Below, piece after piece: positions 17,116-27,212 of a DNA stretch of 64,000 bases. This stretch comes from Amycolatopsis vancoresmycina (GTDB taxonomy: Bacteria; Actinomycetota; Actinomycetes; Mycobacteriales; Pseudonocardiaceae). Numbering within the stretch: the first letter of the stretch is position 1; each line of letters begins with the position of its first letter. Location of the stretch: the NCBI RefSeq assembly GCF_000716785.1, contig NZ_JNYY01000002.1, positions 1 through 64,000 on the forward strand, read 5' to 3'. The position numbers and the translations under genes are program-made. Below the pieces are notes generated by a model, which saw only the letters and a list, made by a program, of their open reading frames with translations, had not been told where the DNA came from and made no database searches.

Positions 17116-18467
17116 TCAGAAGCCCGCTGTCACCTTTGTGAAGTCCCAGTCGTTCTGGGCGATGCCGCTGCACGCCGACTGGACGCCGCCGCCGGGGCAG
17201 CCCCGGTCGCGGTTGACCGACCAGAACGCCAGGCGGGCGATCTTGTTCGACTTAGCCCAGTTGGTGATCTGGGTCCAGGTCGACAGATCCGTCAGCTCCT
17301 GCTGGTCCGACAGGCCGTTCATACCCGAGATGCCCAGGTGGGCGTACGCCGTGGCGTCCGACCACCCGAACGTCGACTTCAGCTTGTCACGCAGGCCGTT
17401 CGCCGCGCTCACCGTGCTGTTGTACATGTTCGCGCCGCCGCCGAAGTCGAACGGCATGATCGTGAACACGTCCACGTTCGCGCCCAGCGCCTTCGACTGG
17501 TCGATGAGCCGGTTGCCGTAGTAGTTCGGGCCGGTCGTCGACGTGCCGAAGGTCAGGATCGTCTGGATCCCCGGGTTGTTCTGCTTGACGATCTTCAGCG
17601 CGTTCAGGATGCGGTCCTGCACGGCCTCGTTCTCGAACTCGTCGGAGTTCTCGATGTCGATGTCGATCGCCTTCAGCCCGTACGCGTTGATCACCTGCTG
17701 GTACGCCCCGGCCAGCGCAGCCGGCGTCGAGCAGTTCGGGCCGAGCTTGTTGCCGCTCCAGCCGCCGAACGACGGGACGACCTGGCCGCCCGCCGCCTTG
17801 ATCTGCGCGATGGCGTTCGCGTCCGCGCTGCCCGACAGCGGACGGCTGCTGTCCCACGCCGGGTTGCAGCCACCGGAGGCGTTGACGAACGCCATGGTGA
17901 ACCACTTGACCCCGGTCGCGGACATCACCGTCTGCGGGTTGGGCGGGCTGCCCCAGCCCATGTACAGGTAGGGCGCGCCCCGGCCACCCGCCGGCGGCGG
18001 GGTGGTCGTCGTGGGCGGGGTCGTCGTCGTCGTCGGAGGAGGCGTCGTGGTCGTGGGGGGTGTGCCCCCGGCGGAGCAGGAACCCCCGTTCAGCTTGCAG
18101 TTCGACGGCGCCGCGTACGAACCCGAGTAGGCGACGTTGAAGCCGAAGCTGGCGCTGCCGCCGTTGCCGACGTTGCCGTTCCACGTGTTCTTCACCGTGA
18201 CGTGCTGCCCGGACGCGGTGTAGCTGCCGTCCCACAGGGACGAGATCTTCGCGCCGGACGGCAGGTCGAACTCGACGGTCCAGCTCGGCAACGTCGAGCC
18301 CGAGCCGTTGGCGATCGTGTACTTGCCCTCGTACCCGGTGCCCCAGTCGGAGCCCTTGGTGAAGGTCGCGGACACGCCGCCCGCCGCGTTCGCGGGCGCG
18401 ATCACGAACATCGCGCCGATCGTGGCGGCCGCGGCCGCCAGCCCGAGTGCGGGCAACCACCGGCGGC

Positions 18468-18471
<4 letters not shown>
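17116..18471 (-). CDS. Secreted chitinase, CBM2 plus GH18 domain
   Basis: This 451-residue protein has a signal peptide (to about residue 30), a CBM2 module (about 31-135), a Thr/Pro linker (PPTTTTPPPTTTTTPP) and a GH18 catalytic domain. The catalytic motif is AIDIDIENSDE (DxDxE, Glu near residue 270). The domain resembles actinomycete GH18 enzymes of the short, ChiA/ChiB-like type acting from within chains. The GTG start overlaps the stop of the upstream chitinase by four bases (GTGA), so the two are translationally coupled. Expression should follow the DasR-like sites upstream of the first gene. Its CBM2 is nearly identical to that of its neighbour. Confidence 0.9.
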
Positions 18472-20096
<1,625 letters not shown>

Positions 20097-20188
20097 CGCT
20101 CTCCCTTGAGCCAGGTGCAGGACGGCGGACACCAACACCACCGGCGGGGACCAGGGCGGTGTTTTGCGCCGTTTGCCCAAACGTTACG

Positions 20189-20244
20189 TGGTCCAGACCA
20201 ATTACGGAAGTGTCACCACGGAGCGTGGTTAATGGTCGAGACCA
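20189..20244. promoter_or_regulatory. Two DasR-like operators upstream of the chitinase operon
   Basis: TGGTCCAGACCA (20189-20200) and TGGTCGAGACCA (20233-20244) match the direct-repeat element of Streptomyces chitinase promoters and the DasR dre core. Their centres are 44 bp apart, about four helical turns, which would place bound proteins on one face of the DNA. Confidence 0.78.
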
Positions 20245-20297
20245 ATGCTTGATCCACCCGCGTGCCGCGTCCGAATGGTGACGCTGCGCACACGAAA

Positions 20298-20329
20298 GAG
20301 CGGCGGCCGGTGCGCACCGGCCGCCGCTC
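20298..20329 (-). terminator. Rho-independent terminator for the gene at 20342
   Basis: A 32-base perfect palindrome (two 16-base arms, very GC-rich) lies 12 bases past the stop of the minus-strand gene. On that strand it is followed by TTTCG, a weak T-tract. Confidence 0.7.
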
Positions 20330-20341
20330 CTTCCGTGGCGC

Positions 20342-21580
20342 TCAGGTCGGGTTGCCGCCGCCCTGCACCCGGTCCGCCTTCCACTGGGCCCACAGCACGT
20401 CGCCGAAGTTCTGCCACTTCGCGAAGCGCTCGTCCGGGCTCGCCGCAGTGAGGGGGTCGTACGTGCCGATCCTGGCGGCCTGGCCGGCAGTACGGTCCGG
20501 GACGGAGGCCTTGCGCTGGAGTTCGTCCCGGAACTCGATCCAGATCTGCTTGGCCACCTTTTTCATGTCGTCTTCGATGCCGGCGAACAACTGCCACACG
20601 TCGCCGAGGCAGTTGTCGGCCGAGAGCGACTGCAGGAAGGCCAGCCGAAGGGTGAGCCAACCGACGTCACCGCCGAACATGGTGTCCATCGCGTTGTTCA
20701 GCTTGCCGCCCAGCCACGTGTTGGACAGCCCGCCGACCGGAATGCCGATCTTGCGCACGCTCTCCGCCCGGCGCGCCAAGGCGGCTTTGGTCTCGTACCA
20801 GGTGGCCACCGCATCCCGGAACTCGGCGAAGTCCTGGGCCCGCCGGGCCGGGGGCAACGGGTTGAGCCGATCTTTGACCATGGCGGTCACGGTCTTGCGC
20901 GCGTTCGACTCGGCAATGGCGGTCCGCGACGCCAGCAGCTTGTCGATGGCCGGCGGGATCTCCGGCACGACAGTCTTGTAGGTGTTCGTGTAGTAGACCA
21001 GCCCCTCGGTGGCTTTCAGCGCCCCGCTCCACGCCTCGCCCGACCCGGCGGCCTGCGAAAGCCGGAGGAATTCGGCCACCTCATTTCCGTAGGCGAAGCC
21101 CTCGGCGGATTGGGCCCGGCCGCCGCCGCAGGCCACGAACTTGAACGCGGTGTCCCGCTTCAGCTGTCGCTGGTCGTCGGAGACTTCGGCGACGAAGTCG
21201 GCCGGGGCGATCCCGCCCAGCTTCGCCCGGTTGCCGTGGCCGTAGAAGACCGAGGCTTCGGTGGTGGGGGTCGGGGGCAGGGTCCACGAGCCACTCCAGG
21301 CGTGCTTCCCGCCGGCCCCGGCGGCGCCCTTCGCGGTCAGCGACTGTTCGATCTCGTCGACCTCGGCGTTGCCGACCATGTTGTGCATGCCCTCGCCGTA
21401 GGGGTTGGGCATCCGCACCATCAGCCGCTGCACCGTCGGCTCGCTCTTCCCGAGCATCGCGACCACGGCCTGGTTCCCGGCGAGCCGCTGCCAGCCGAGG
21501 AGCGGGTGCACCGGCGGACCACCGGCGGCCCGGACCGGGCGACGCTGCGGTTCCGGCTGCAGTTCGGCGTGTTCTTCCAC
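20342..21580 (-). CDS. Protein with the eCIS-cargo-type N-terminal motif, unknown C-terminal domain
   Basis: This 412-residue soluble protein starts with a GTG and has HPLLGWQRLAGNQAVVAMLG (about residues 25-44) followed by PTVQRLMV. The pattern L-x-R-x-A-G-N-x-A-V then VQR marks many actinomycete proteins linked to extracellular contractile injection systems and DUF4157-type toxins. The rest contains FYGHGNRAKLGGIAPADFV, FKFVACGGGRA and WLTLRLAFLQSLSADNCLG and matches no domain I know. No injection-system structural gene lies nearby. A strong hairpin follows the stop. An exported effector is possible; this is inference from the N-terminal signature. Confidence 0.6.
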   Translation of the reverse strand: MEEHAELQPEPQRRPVRAAGGPPVHPLLGWQRLAGNQAVVAMLGKSEPTVQRLMVRMPNPYGEGMHNMVGNAEVDEIEQSLTAKGAAGAGGKHAWSGSWTLPPTPTTEASVFYGHGNRAKLGGIAPADFVAEVSDDQRQLKRDTAFKFVACGGGRAQSAEGFAYGNEVAEFLRLSQAAGSGEAWSGALKATEGLVYYTNTYKTVVPEIPPAIDKLLASRTAIAESNARKTVTAMVKDRLNPLPPARRAQDFAEFRDAVATWYETKAALARRAESVRKIGIPVGGLSNTWLGGKLNNAMDTMFGGDVGWLTLRLAFLQSLSADNCLGDVWQLFAGIEDDMKKVAKQIWIEFRDELQRKASVPDRTAGQAARIGTYDPLTAASPDERFAKWQNFGDVLWAQWKADRVQGGGNPT

Positions 21581-21925
21581 GGGGCACCGGCTTTCCGACC
21601 GGAGGCGGGCCTTGGCGGCCCGCGAGCAGGCCTTTCCGACAGTGGTGACCGGACACTACCGGTGACGACCCGTTGACCGGCAGTCCCGTACGGGCAGGGA
21701 TCGCTGCCCATCGGGGCGCGAGCTGCGCCATGGGTAAGCGCTCTCTCGACCAGCGGTCGCGGCTTCCCGCGCCAGGTGTCGCCGGCTCGGGCGAGCCGGT
21801 GCCGGACCGGCTGGAACGCGCGTCCAATCGCTGTCCAGCCGGCGTCCAAGGACGCGCAGCAGGCTGGTGCCCGTCAGCACCGGACGGGTCCCCCGTTCCG
21901 GCCGATCGACTCCAGGAGATGTCTT
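21581..21925. other. Divergent intergenic region, nothing clear
   Basis: This 345-bp gap separates the minus-strand eCIS-motif gene from the plus-strand secreted protein. It must hold both promoters. I see no long palindrome, RNA gene or convincing small coding region. Confidence 0.4.
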
Positions 21926-22369
21926 ATGCGCAGGCCATTCTCTGCTCGCGGCTTCCTCGCCTCGGTGGCGAAGCCCACGGTTGTCCTGGCGGCTCTCATC
22001 GCCGCCTTCGCCGTCGCCCCGGGCGCAGCGTCCGCGGCGCCCGGGACCGGTACCGCGGCGACCGCGGGGTGGACCACCTTCGCCAAGCCCGTCACCGACA
22101 CCTCGAAGCAACTCAGCAGCAGCAGCGGCGAAGCGAGAACCGACACCGTCAACGCGGTCTTCACCTGCAACTACTACAGCGTTTCCCCCTACTACGTCAT
22201 CGACTTCACCTGCAACGTCACGCAGGGCGCCATCCAGCTCTGGGTGAACTGCACGGACGGCCGCCACCTGGTCAGCGCCGTCATGCGCGCCGTGGGCACC
22301 TACAACTCGCGGGCCATCTGCGGTCCGCCGGCGAGCTTGGTCAACTTCGGCGCCAACCAGCTCGCCTGA
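21926..22369 (+). CDS. Small secreted protein of unknown function
   Basis: This 147-residue protein has a long signal peptide (MRRPFSARGFLASVAKPTVV, then a hydrophobic core ending GAASA). The mature domain of about 105 residues has cysteines in TCNYYSV, FTCNVTQG, NCTDGRHL and RAICGPP, consistent with two disulfides. Start ATG 21926 is supported by CCAGGAGATG just upstream. The short, cysteine-bridged exported fold gives no family match. It precedes the AfsR-like regulator by 198 bases on the same strand. Confidence 0.75.
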   Translation: MRRPFSARGFLASVAKPTVVLAALIAAFAVAPGAASAAPGTGTAATAGWTTFAKPVTDTSKQLSSSSGEARTDTVNAVFTCNYYSVSPYYVIDFTCNVTQGAIQLWVNCTDGRHLVSAVMRAVGTYNSRAICGPPASLVNFGANQLA

Positions 22370-22567
22370 ACCGGACGTCCGACCGGACCGGTCCTCTCCC
22401 CCGCACAGCGGAGAGGACCGGTTCCCCCGAAGGCTTCCTGCGTTGTTCGGTCCAATTACCCACAACGGTCGGAGCACCGGACGTTGTTGCTTCCAGCCTC
22501 CCCATTGACAGTGCGCGCATCCCTGCGAAGAGTGGGCGACCTGTTGCTGCGCAACCGGGGAGGTGCT

Positions 22568-25555
22568 GTGCAGGTACAGGTGCTGGGGCCGGTGCGGGTG
22601 TGGCGGGACGGCGAGGAACTCGACCTCGGTCCGCCGGGCCGCCGGGCCCTGCTCGGGGTGCTCGCCCTCGCCAGGGGCCGGGCTCTCCGGCGGACCACCC
22701 TGGTCGACGCGTTGTGGGACGGCACGCCGCCACCGAGCGCGACGAACATCATCCAGACGCACGTGAAGCACCTGCGACGACTGCTCGACCCGGAGCGGCA
22801 CGCGTACGCGCGCAGCCAGCGGATTCCCACGGTCGGCGACGGGTACGCCCTGCGGATCTCCCCGGAGCAGAACGACGTCGAGCGGTTCTACCGCCGGCTG
22901 CAGGCCGCGGAGCAGGCGCGCCTGGCGGGCCGGTCGGACCAGACGGCGGCGATGCTGGGCGAGGCACTCGGGTTGTGGCGCGGGCAGCCACTCGCCGACC
23001 TGCCTGCGCTGGGCGGCCATCCGACCGTTCTCACCCTGTTCGAGGCCCGGCGTGACGCCGTGCTGGCCTACGCCGAGGCGTTGCTCGCCACCGGAAGCGC
23101 CGCCGAGGCGTTGCCGGTCGTCATCGAGGAGACGGCGACGCACCCGCTGGACGAGGCCCTCGCGGCCGTGCTCGTCCGGATGTACACGGCGGCCGGGCAG
23201 CGGGACAAGGCGTTTTCCGTGTACGACGCGACCCGCAGGCGGCTCGCCGCGGAACTGGGCGTCGCTCCCGGCCCCGGCCTGGCCGAGGCGCACGCGATGC
23301 TCGTCAAGGAAACACCGGCGCCGGCAACGGTGGTCCGGCAGGCCGAGAGCTCGGCCGGCCGCCTGCTGCCCGCCCACCACCGGAGCGGCCGCCCCTCGGC
23401 ACCGCTCAAGCAGCACCTGGGGATCGGCACCGGCGCACCGCTGCGGCAGGGGCACCACCGCGTCCGCACCGCCGAGCCGGACGGGGCCGGGCGGGCACCC
23501 GTCCCCCGCCAGCTGCCCGCCCCGCCCCGCCCGTTCACCGGCCGGGTCGCCGAACTCGCCGAACTCACCGCGGCGATGCGGGACCAGGCCGAGCCGGGCC
23601 GCACCGTGGTGACCTCCGCCATCGGCGGCACCGGCGGCATCGGCAAGACGTGGCTCGCCCTGCACTGGGCCCACCGGCACATCGACCGCTTCCCCGACGG
23701 GCAGCTGTTCGTCAACCTGCGCGGCTTCGACCCCACCGGGGATCCGCTCCCCGCGCAGACGGCGGTGCGCGGATTCCTGGCGGCGCTGCACGTCGAGCCC
23801 TCGGCCATCCCGGCCGAGCTGGACGCGCAGGTGGGGTTGTACCGCAGCCTGCTCGCCGGCAAGCGGATGCTGCTCGTCCTGGACAACGCCCGCGACCTGG
23901 CCCAGCTCGAGCCGCTGCTTCCGGGCAGCCCGGGCTGCGCGGTGCTCGTCACCAGCCGCAACCGGATGTCCGGGCTGGTCACCGCGCACGGCGCCCACCC
24001 GCTGACGATGGACGTGCTGCCCGAATCCGCGGCCCGGCAGCTGCTGCAGGCCCGGATCGGGACCCAGCGGCCCGCCGCCGAACCCGGCGCGGTCACCGAA
24101 CTGGTCGCCTGCTGCGGCGGATTCCCGCTGGCGATGGGCATCGTCGCCGCGCAGGCCCTGGCTCACCCGCAGTTCCCGTTGGCGGCGCTGGCCGCCGAAC
24201 TGCGTGACGCCGCGACGCGGCTGGCCGCCCTGGACGACCCCGAACAGGGCGCGGGCGTGCCGGCGGTGCTGTCCTGGTCCTGCCGCGCCCTCACTCCCGG
24301 GCAGGCACGGGTGTTCGGCCTCCTCGGACTGGCGCCGGGGCCGGACATCGGCCTGCCCGCCGCGGCCGCCCTCACCGGCCTGCCCCTCGACGAGGTCCGG
24401 CGGGAGCTGCGGGCGTTGGACCAGGTTTCCCTGGTGCACCAGCACGTTCCCGGCCGGTGGCGGATGCACGACCTGGTCCGGCTCTACGCCGCCAACCGGG
24501 CCCGCGAGGACCAGCCCCCTGCCGACCGGGAGGCGGCCCTGCGCCGGGTCGTCGCCTTCTACCTGCACACGGCCGACGCCGCCGACCGGTTCCTGGACCC
24601 CCACCGGCCGCCCATCCGGCTCGATCCGCCCGCGCCCGGCTGCCTCCCCCACCCGCTGCCCGACGCCACGGCGGCCCTCGCCTGGTTCGACACCGAGCAG
24701 GCGTGCCTGCTGGCCGCTCATCGCGTCGCGATCTCGAACGAATGGCACCGGACGGTCTGGCAGCTGGCCTGCGCCGTCTACACCTTCCACTTCCGCCGGG
24801 GGCACCGCCACGACCTGCTCGCCGTGTTCCAGGCCGGCGCGAGCGCCGCGGAGCACCTCCCCGATCCCGTCAGCCAAATCCGCGCGCACCTGCGTCTCGG
24901 ACGTGCCTACGCCGATCTGGGGCGGCTCGACGAGGCGATCGACCACCTGCGTCGCGCCCTCGCCGTCGCCTGCCTCCACGACGACCGCGCCAACCAGGCG
25001 CTCGCCCACCACGCACTCGCGCGGGCCCGGGAGCAGCGCGGTGAATCGCGGCCGGCCCTCGAGCACGCCACGCACGCCCTGAACCTGTTCCGCACCCTCG
25101 ACGATCCGGTGTGGCACGCCGCCACGCTCAACCTGGTGGGCTGGATCTCCGCCCAGCTCGGCGAGTACGAGCAGGCCCGGCGGAACTGCCAGGCCGCGCT
25201 CGTCCTGCAGCGCCGCCACCAGGACCTCGACGGTGAGGCGATCACGTTGGACAGCCTGGGCTACATTGATCACCACACCGGCCGCAATCGTCAGGCGGTC
25301 TGCCACTACCAGCAAGCTCTCACGCTGCGCCGGGCTATCGGCCACACCTACGAAGTCGCCAGGACCCTCGACGCGGTAGGCCGACCGTACGCGGCCCTCG
25401 GCCGGGCTGATCGGGCTCGCGCGGTGTGGCGGGAGGCAGTGGAGCTGTACCGGCAGCTGGGCCGCGGCGAGGACGCCGAACGGGTGCAACGGCAAGTGGC
25501 CGGCCTGAGCCTCCGGATCGCTGCTTGCTCGGGCCGGTCATCGGGCTCAGGGTGA
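22568..25555 (+). CDS. AfsR/SARP-type regulator: winged helix, BTAD, NB-ARC, TPR
   Basis: This 995-residue regulator has an OmpR-like winged helix and BTAD domain (residues 1-250, starting VQVQVLGPVRVWRDGEELDL) and an NB-ARC ATPase with P-loop GTGGIGKT near residue 355 and LLVLDNARD as Walker B. The C-terminus consists of TPR repeats (AHLRLGRAYADLGRLDEAID and following). This is the AfsR layout, which activates secondary metabolism in Streptomyces. GTG 22568 follows GGGGAGG; an upstream in-frame TTG lacks a ribosome site. No biosynthetic cluster adjoins it, so it may be a pleiotropic regulator. Its stop is 35 bases from the left end of the integrated element. Confidence 0.9.
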   Translation: MQVQVLGPVRVWRDGEELDLGPPGRRALLGVLALARGRALRRTTLVDALWDGTPPPSATNIIQTHVKHLRRLLDPERHAYARSQRIPTVGDGYALRISPEQNDVERFYRRLQAAEQARLAGRSDQTAAMLGEALGLWRGQPLADLPALGGHPTVLTLFEARRDAVLAYAEALLATGSAAEALPVVIEETATHPLDEALAAVLVRMYTAAGQRDKAFSVYDATRRRLAAELGVAPGPGLAEAHAMLVKETPAPATVVRQAESSAGRLLPAHHRSGRPSAPLKQHLGIGTGAPLRQGHHRVRTAEPDGAGRAPVPRQLPAPPRPFTGRVAELAELTAAMRDQAEPGRTVVTSAIGGTGGIGKTWLALHWAHRHIDRFPDGQLFVNLRGFDPTGDPLPAQTAVRGFLAALHVEPSAIPAELDAQVGLYRSLLAGKRMLLVLDNARDLAQLEPLLPGSPGCAVLVTSRNRMSGLVTAHGAHPLTMDVLPESAARQLLQARIGTQRPAAEPGAVTELVACCGGFPLAMGIVAAQALAHPQFPLAALAAELRDAATRLAALDDPEQGAGVPAVLSWSCRALTPGQARVFGLLGLAPGPDIGLPAAAALTGLPLDEVRRELRALDQVSLVHQHVPGRWRMHDLVRLYAANRAREDQPPADREAALRRVVAFYLHTADAADRFLDPHRPPIRLDPPAPGCLPHPLPDATAALAWFDTEQACLLAAHRVAISNEWHRTVWQLACAVYTFHFRRGHRHDLLAVFQAGASAAEHLPDPVSQIRAHLRLGRAYADLGRLDEAIDHLRRALAVACLHDDRANQALAHHALARAREQRGESRPALEHATHALNLFRTLDDPVWHAATLNLVGWISAQLGEYEQARRNCQAALVLQRRHQDLDGEAITLDSLGYIDHHTGRNRQAVCHYQQALTLRRAIGHTYEVARTLDAVGRPYAALGRADRARAVWREAVELYRQLGRGEDAERVQRQVAGLSLRIAACSGRSSGSG

Positions 25556-25589
25556 AAAGCACAACAGGCCCAGCTTCTCCCGGAGGAGG

Positions 25590-25609
25590 ACCCCTGACCT
25601 TCTGATCCG
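25590..25609. other. Left copy of the 20-bp att direct repeat
   Basis: Twenty bases here are identical to 28352-28371 inside the tRNA-Arg gene. Identity ends exactly at both edges. The right copy spans the anticodon-loop side to the T stem of the tRNA. It marks the left boundary of the element at 25590-28371. Confidence 0.75.
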
Positions 25610-25836
25610 ACGTCGATCAAGACCAACGGTCATCCTCGATCGTTATGCGACGTCATCTGCACAGATGCGGGCCTCCAAGCCATCGGTACTACTCACAGAC
25701 AGGCACTGCTAAGCGTTGGTTACTGGCTATACCGGCAACTGAGCTCAGGCAGATCGCGAGCAGCGCGAGAAAGCTCGTCGCGCCAGACAGGCAACGACTC
25801 GCGCGTTAGCAAGGGCCAACCTGGCCGACAATTTGG

Positions 25837-25881
25837 TGAATCAAATCCGATTCAGTCTTGACACACTGTTCTTACAAGAAC
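25837..25881 (+). promoter_or_regulatory. Two inverted repeats ahead of the element cargo genes
   Basis: TGAATC-N6-GATTCA (25837-25854) and GTTCTTACAAGAAC (25868-25881) flank a TTGACA hexamer (25858-25863). Together they look like an operator/promoter region for the cargo operon. A convincing -10 box at normal spacing is not visible, so the promoter itself is uncertain. The stretch 25556-25956 otherwise holds only the left att copy. Confidence 0.4.
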
Positions 25882-25956
25882 GAGACCGACATCGTGAAAC
25901 ACAATCCGCCAGCATGGCGACAACCCTATAGATCAAAAAGTTCGGAGGGAGGGTTC

Positions 25957-26388
25957 TTGCCGCAACCAAATTGGAGTCGCGATCGCGACAAGAAGCCGCC
26001 CCCAAGACTCCTTGAGGATGATGAGATCCTGACGCAGTACGGTCAAGCGCTGCCTGGCCTCATGGACTTCAGGGGGCAACCCCGTTTCAGCAACGGGGAG
26101 GAAGACGTCTCCATGCTCGTCGGGAAGCATACGGTCAGAGAGGCCATGGCGTACGTATGTGCTCACAAGACGTGTGGACCGCATGACGCAGTGAGATACT
26201 TCGAGGTAGGAGCGTTAAGAGCGGCAGGGTATGATGTTCGTCACACTCCGAGCGCCCGCATCCCGTACCATGTGAGTGTGAAGTCACCCGAAGGGTGGAA
26301 CGCACAAGACTGGTGGAGCTCGCAAGGAGAGCCCATGCTGGAGCTCCTGGTCTTAGACGGCACTCATACCAGCGCAGAGGAGGAGTAG
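25957..26388 (+). CDS. Unrecognised cargo protein A of the integrated element
   Basis: This 143-residue soluble protein is read from TTG 25957 because GGAGGGAGGG lies directly upstream; a GTG at 25894 and TTG at 25858 are in frame but lack a good ribosome site. The middle reads EAMAYVCAHKTCGPHDAVRY and RIPYHVSVKSPEGWNAQDWW, with several conserved-looking His, Cys and Trp residues, and the end is acidic. I recognise no family. It is five bases from the next gene, so the two form an operon. Codon use is less GC-rich than in the flanking chromosome, in line with transfer. Confidence 0.6.
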   Translation: MPQPNWSRDRDKKPPPRLLEDDEILTQYGQALPGLMDFRGQPRFSNGEEDVSMLVGKHTVREAMAYVCAHKTCGPHDAVRYFEVGALRAAGYDVRHTPSARIPYHVSVKSPEGWNAQDWWSSQGEPMLELLVLDGTHTSAEEE

Positions 26389-26393
26389 AGCCC

Positions 26394-26915
26394 ATGGACA
26401 CACTGGGAGGCAACGCGCCCGGCCTGGACAGCAGGCCGTGGCTTGCGACTGCTCCAGACGGAGTGGAGCTGAGCTCCTTCAATGGGCGGCCTAGCGCCGG
26501 GCTCGTCGCGACCGACTTTGGGGCACTTCTGTTCTGGCAATTCTTCGGACATGGTTCGGACATCGGCTTGTGGCTGTACCTTCCTCTCACTGACGAGGAA
26601 GCTGAGTACGTAGTAGACCATCCCGAAGAGCCGCTGCTCGAAGGAATCCACGAGCAACTTGAGGGCCGGCAGGGAGTACTCGCGTTGAGTAACGCAGGTT
26701 GGGTGCAAGCCCGTGGCCCATTCAACGTTGCACCCCAGAAACCTGGCTCCTCGCTAGTTACCCAGATGCTTGAGGCGCTGTCTCTCGGCTTGAACAGGGC
26801 ATATAAGGCCAGGACGCGCTCAGGACGCGCAGTGGAATTCGCGAGCGGTAGTGAGAAAGTTACTAACGCGGCAAAGGCGATGGTGCACGACACCTTAACG
26901 GGCTGCCCGAGCTAG
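26394..26915 (+). CDS. Unrecognised cargo protein B of the integrated element
   Basis: This 173-residue protein starts at ATG 26394, with GAGGAGGAG inside the end of the previous gene as its ribosome site. It contains DFGALLFWQFFGHGSDIGLW, LPLTDEEAEYVVDHPEEPLL and WVQARGPFNVAPQKPGSSL. There is no signal peptide and no clear membrane segment. I recognise no family. The tight pairing with protein A on a mobile element is the pattern seen in toxin-antidote or defence pairs, but nothing in the sequence proves such a role. Confidence 0.6.
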   Translation: MDTLGGNAPGLDSRPWLATAPDGVELSSFNGRPSAGLVATDFGALLFWQFFGHGSDIGLWLYLPLTDEEAEYVVDHPEEPLLEGIHEQLEGRQGVLALSNAGWVQARGPFNVAPQKPGSSLVTQMLEALSLGLNRAYKARTRSGRAVEFASGSEKVTNAAKAMVHDTLTGCPS

Positions 26916-26970
26916 CATTCCCCCTACAAGCGGGTGGCCCTTCGGCATCTCGTCGACCTGGCGTAGCCCG

Positions 26971-27046
26971 ATCACGCCGGGTCGAGGGGACTCATCCACG
27001 GCGCCCGTAGCTAATCTGCTGAGTCGCCTCCTTGACCCGGCGTGAT
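26971..27046. repeat. Imperfect long inverted repeat upstream of the recombinase
   Basis: Arms 26971-26987 and 27030-27046 match at 16 of 17 positions around a 42-base loop; partial pairing continues outward (GACCTGGCGTAGCCC against GCCCGTCAGGAGGTC). It lies in the 297-bp gap between cargo gene B and the recombinase. It could be a recombinase arm site, a terminator or the footprint of a lost element. Confidence 0.45.
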
Positions 27047-27212
27047 AGCCCGTCAGGAGGTCGACGGGATGCCGTTGGCCGCACACGAACGTGACTTCCG
27101 TGGATTGCTGGCCATCTCGGAGACCTGGCCGTTCGGCGAGGACATCTCTTGTTCAGCGTGACGTTCGCGGCCCCGCCGGCGCGGTCGGACGAAGGAACCC
27201 GCCCGGGACGCC

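Noticed and set aside
21656..25495. 1279-codon open frame antisense to the AfsR-like gene
   Set aside because: It is a codon-bias shadow; the plus-strand protein has complete BTAD, NB-ARC and TPR domains.
20342..25555. A secondary-metabolite cluster around the AfsR-like regulator
   Set aside because: No PKS, NRPS, terpene or tailoring genes are nearby, and fabH at 40757 is isolated.
25590..25609. A displaced tRNA-Arg pseudogene at the left end of the element
   Set aside because: Only the 20-bp core is shared; the expected T-loop and acceptor sequence does not follow.
25868..25881. LexA/SOS box at GTTCTTACAAGAAC
   Set aside because: The actinomycete LexA box is GAAC-N4-GTTC; here the half-sites are in the opposite order.
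25858..25956. Translation of cargo gene A from TTG 25858 or GTG 25894
   Set aside because: TTGACA at 25858 looks more like a -35 box and neither site has a ribosome-binding sequence; TTG 25957 follows GGAGGGAGGG.
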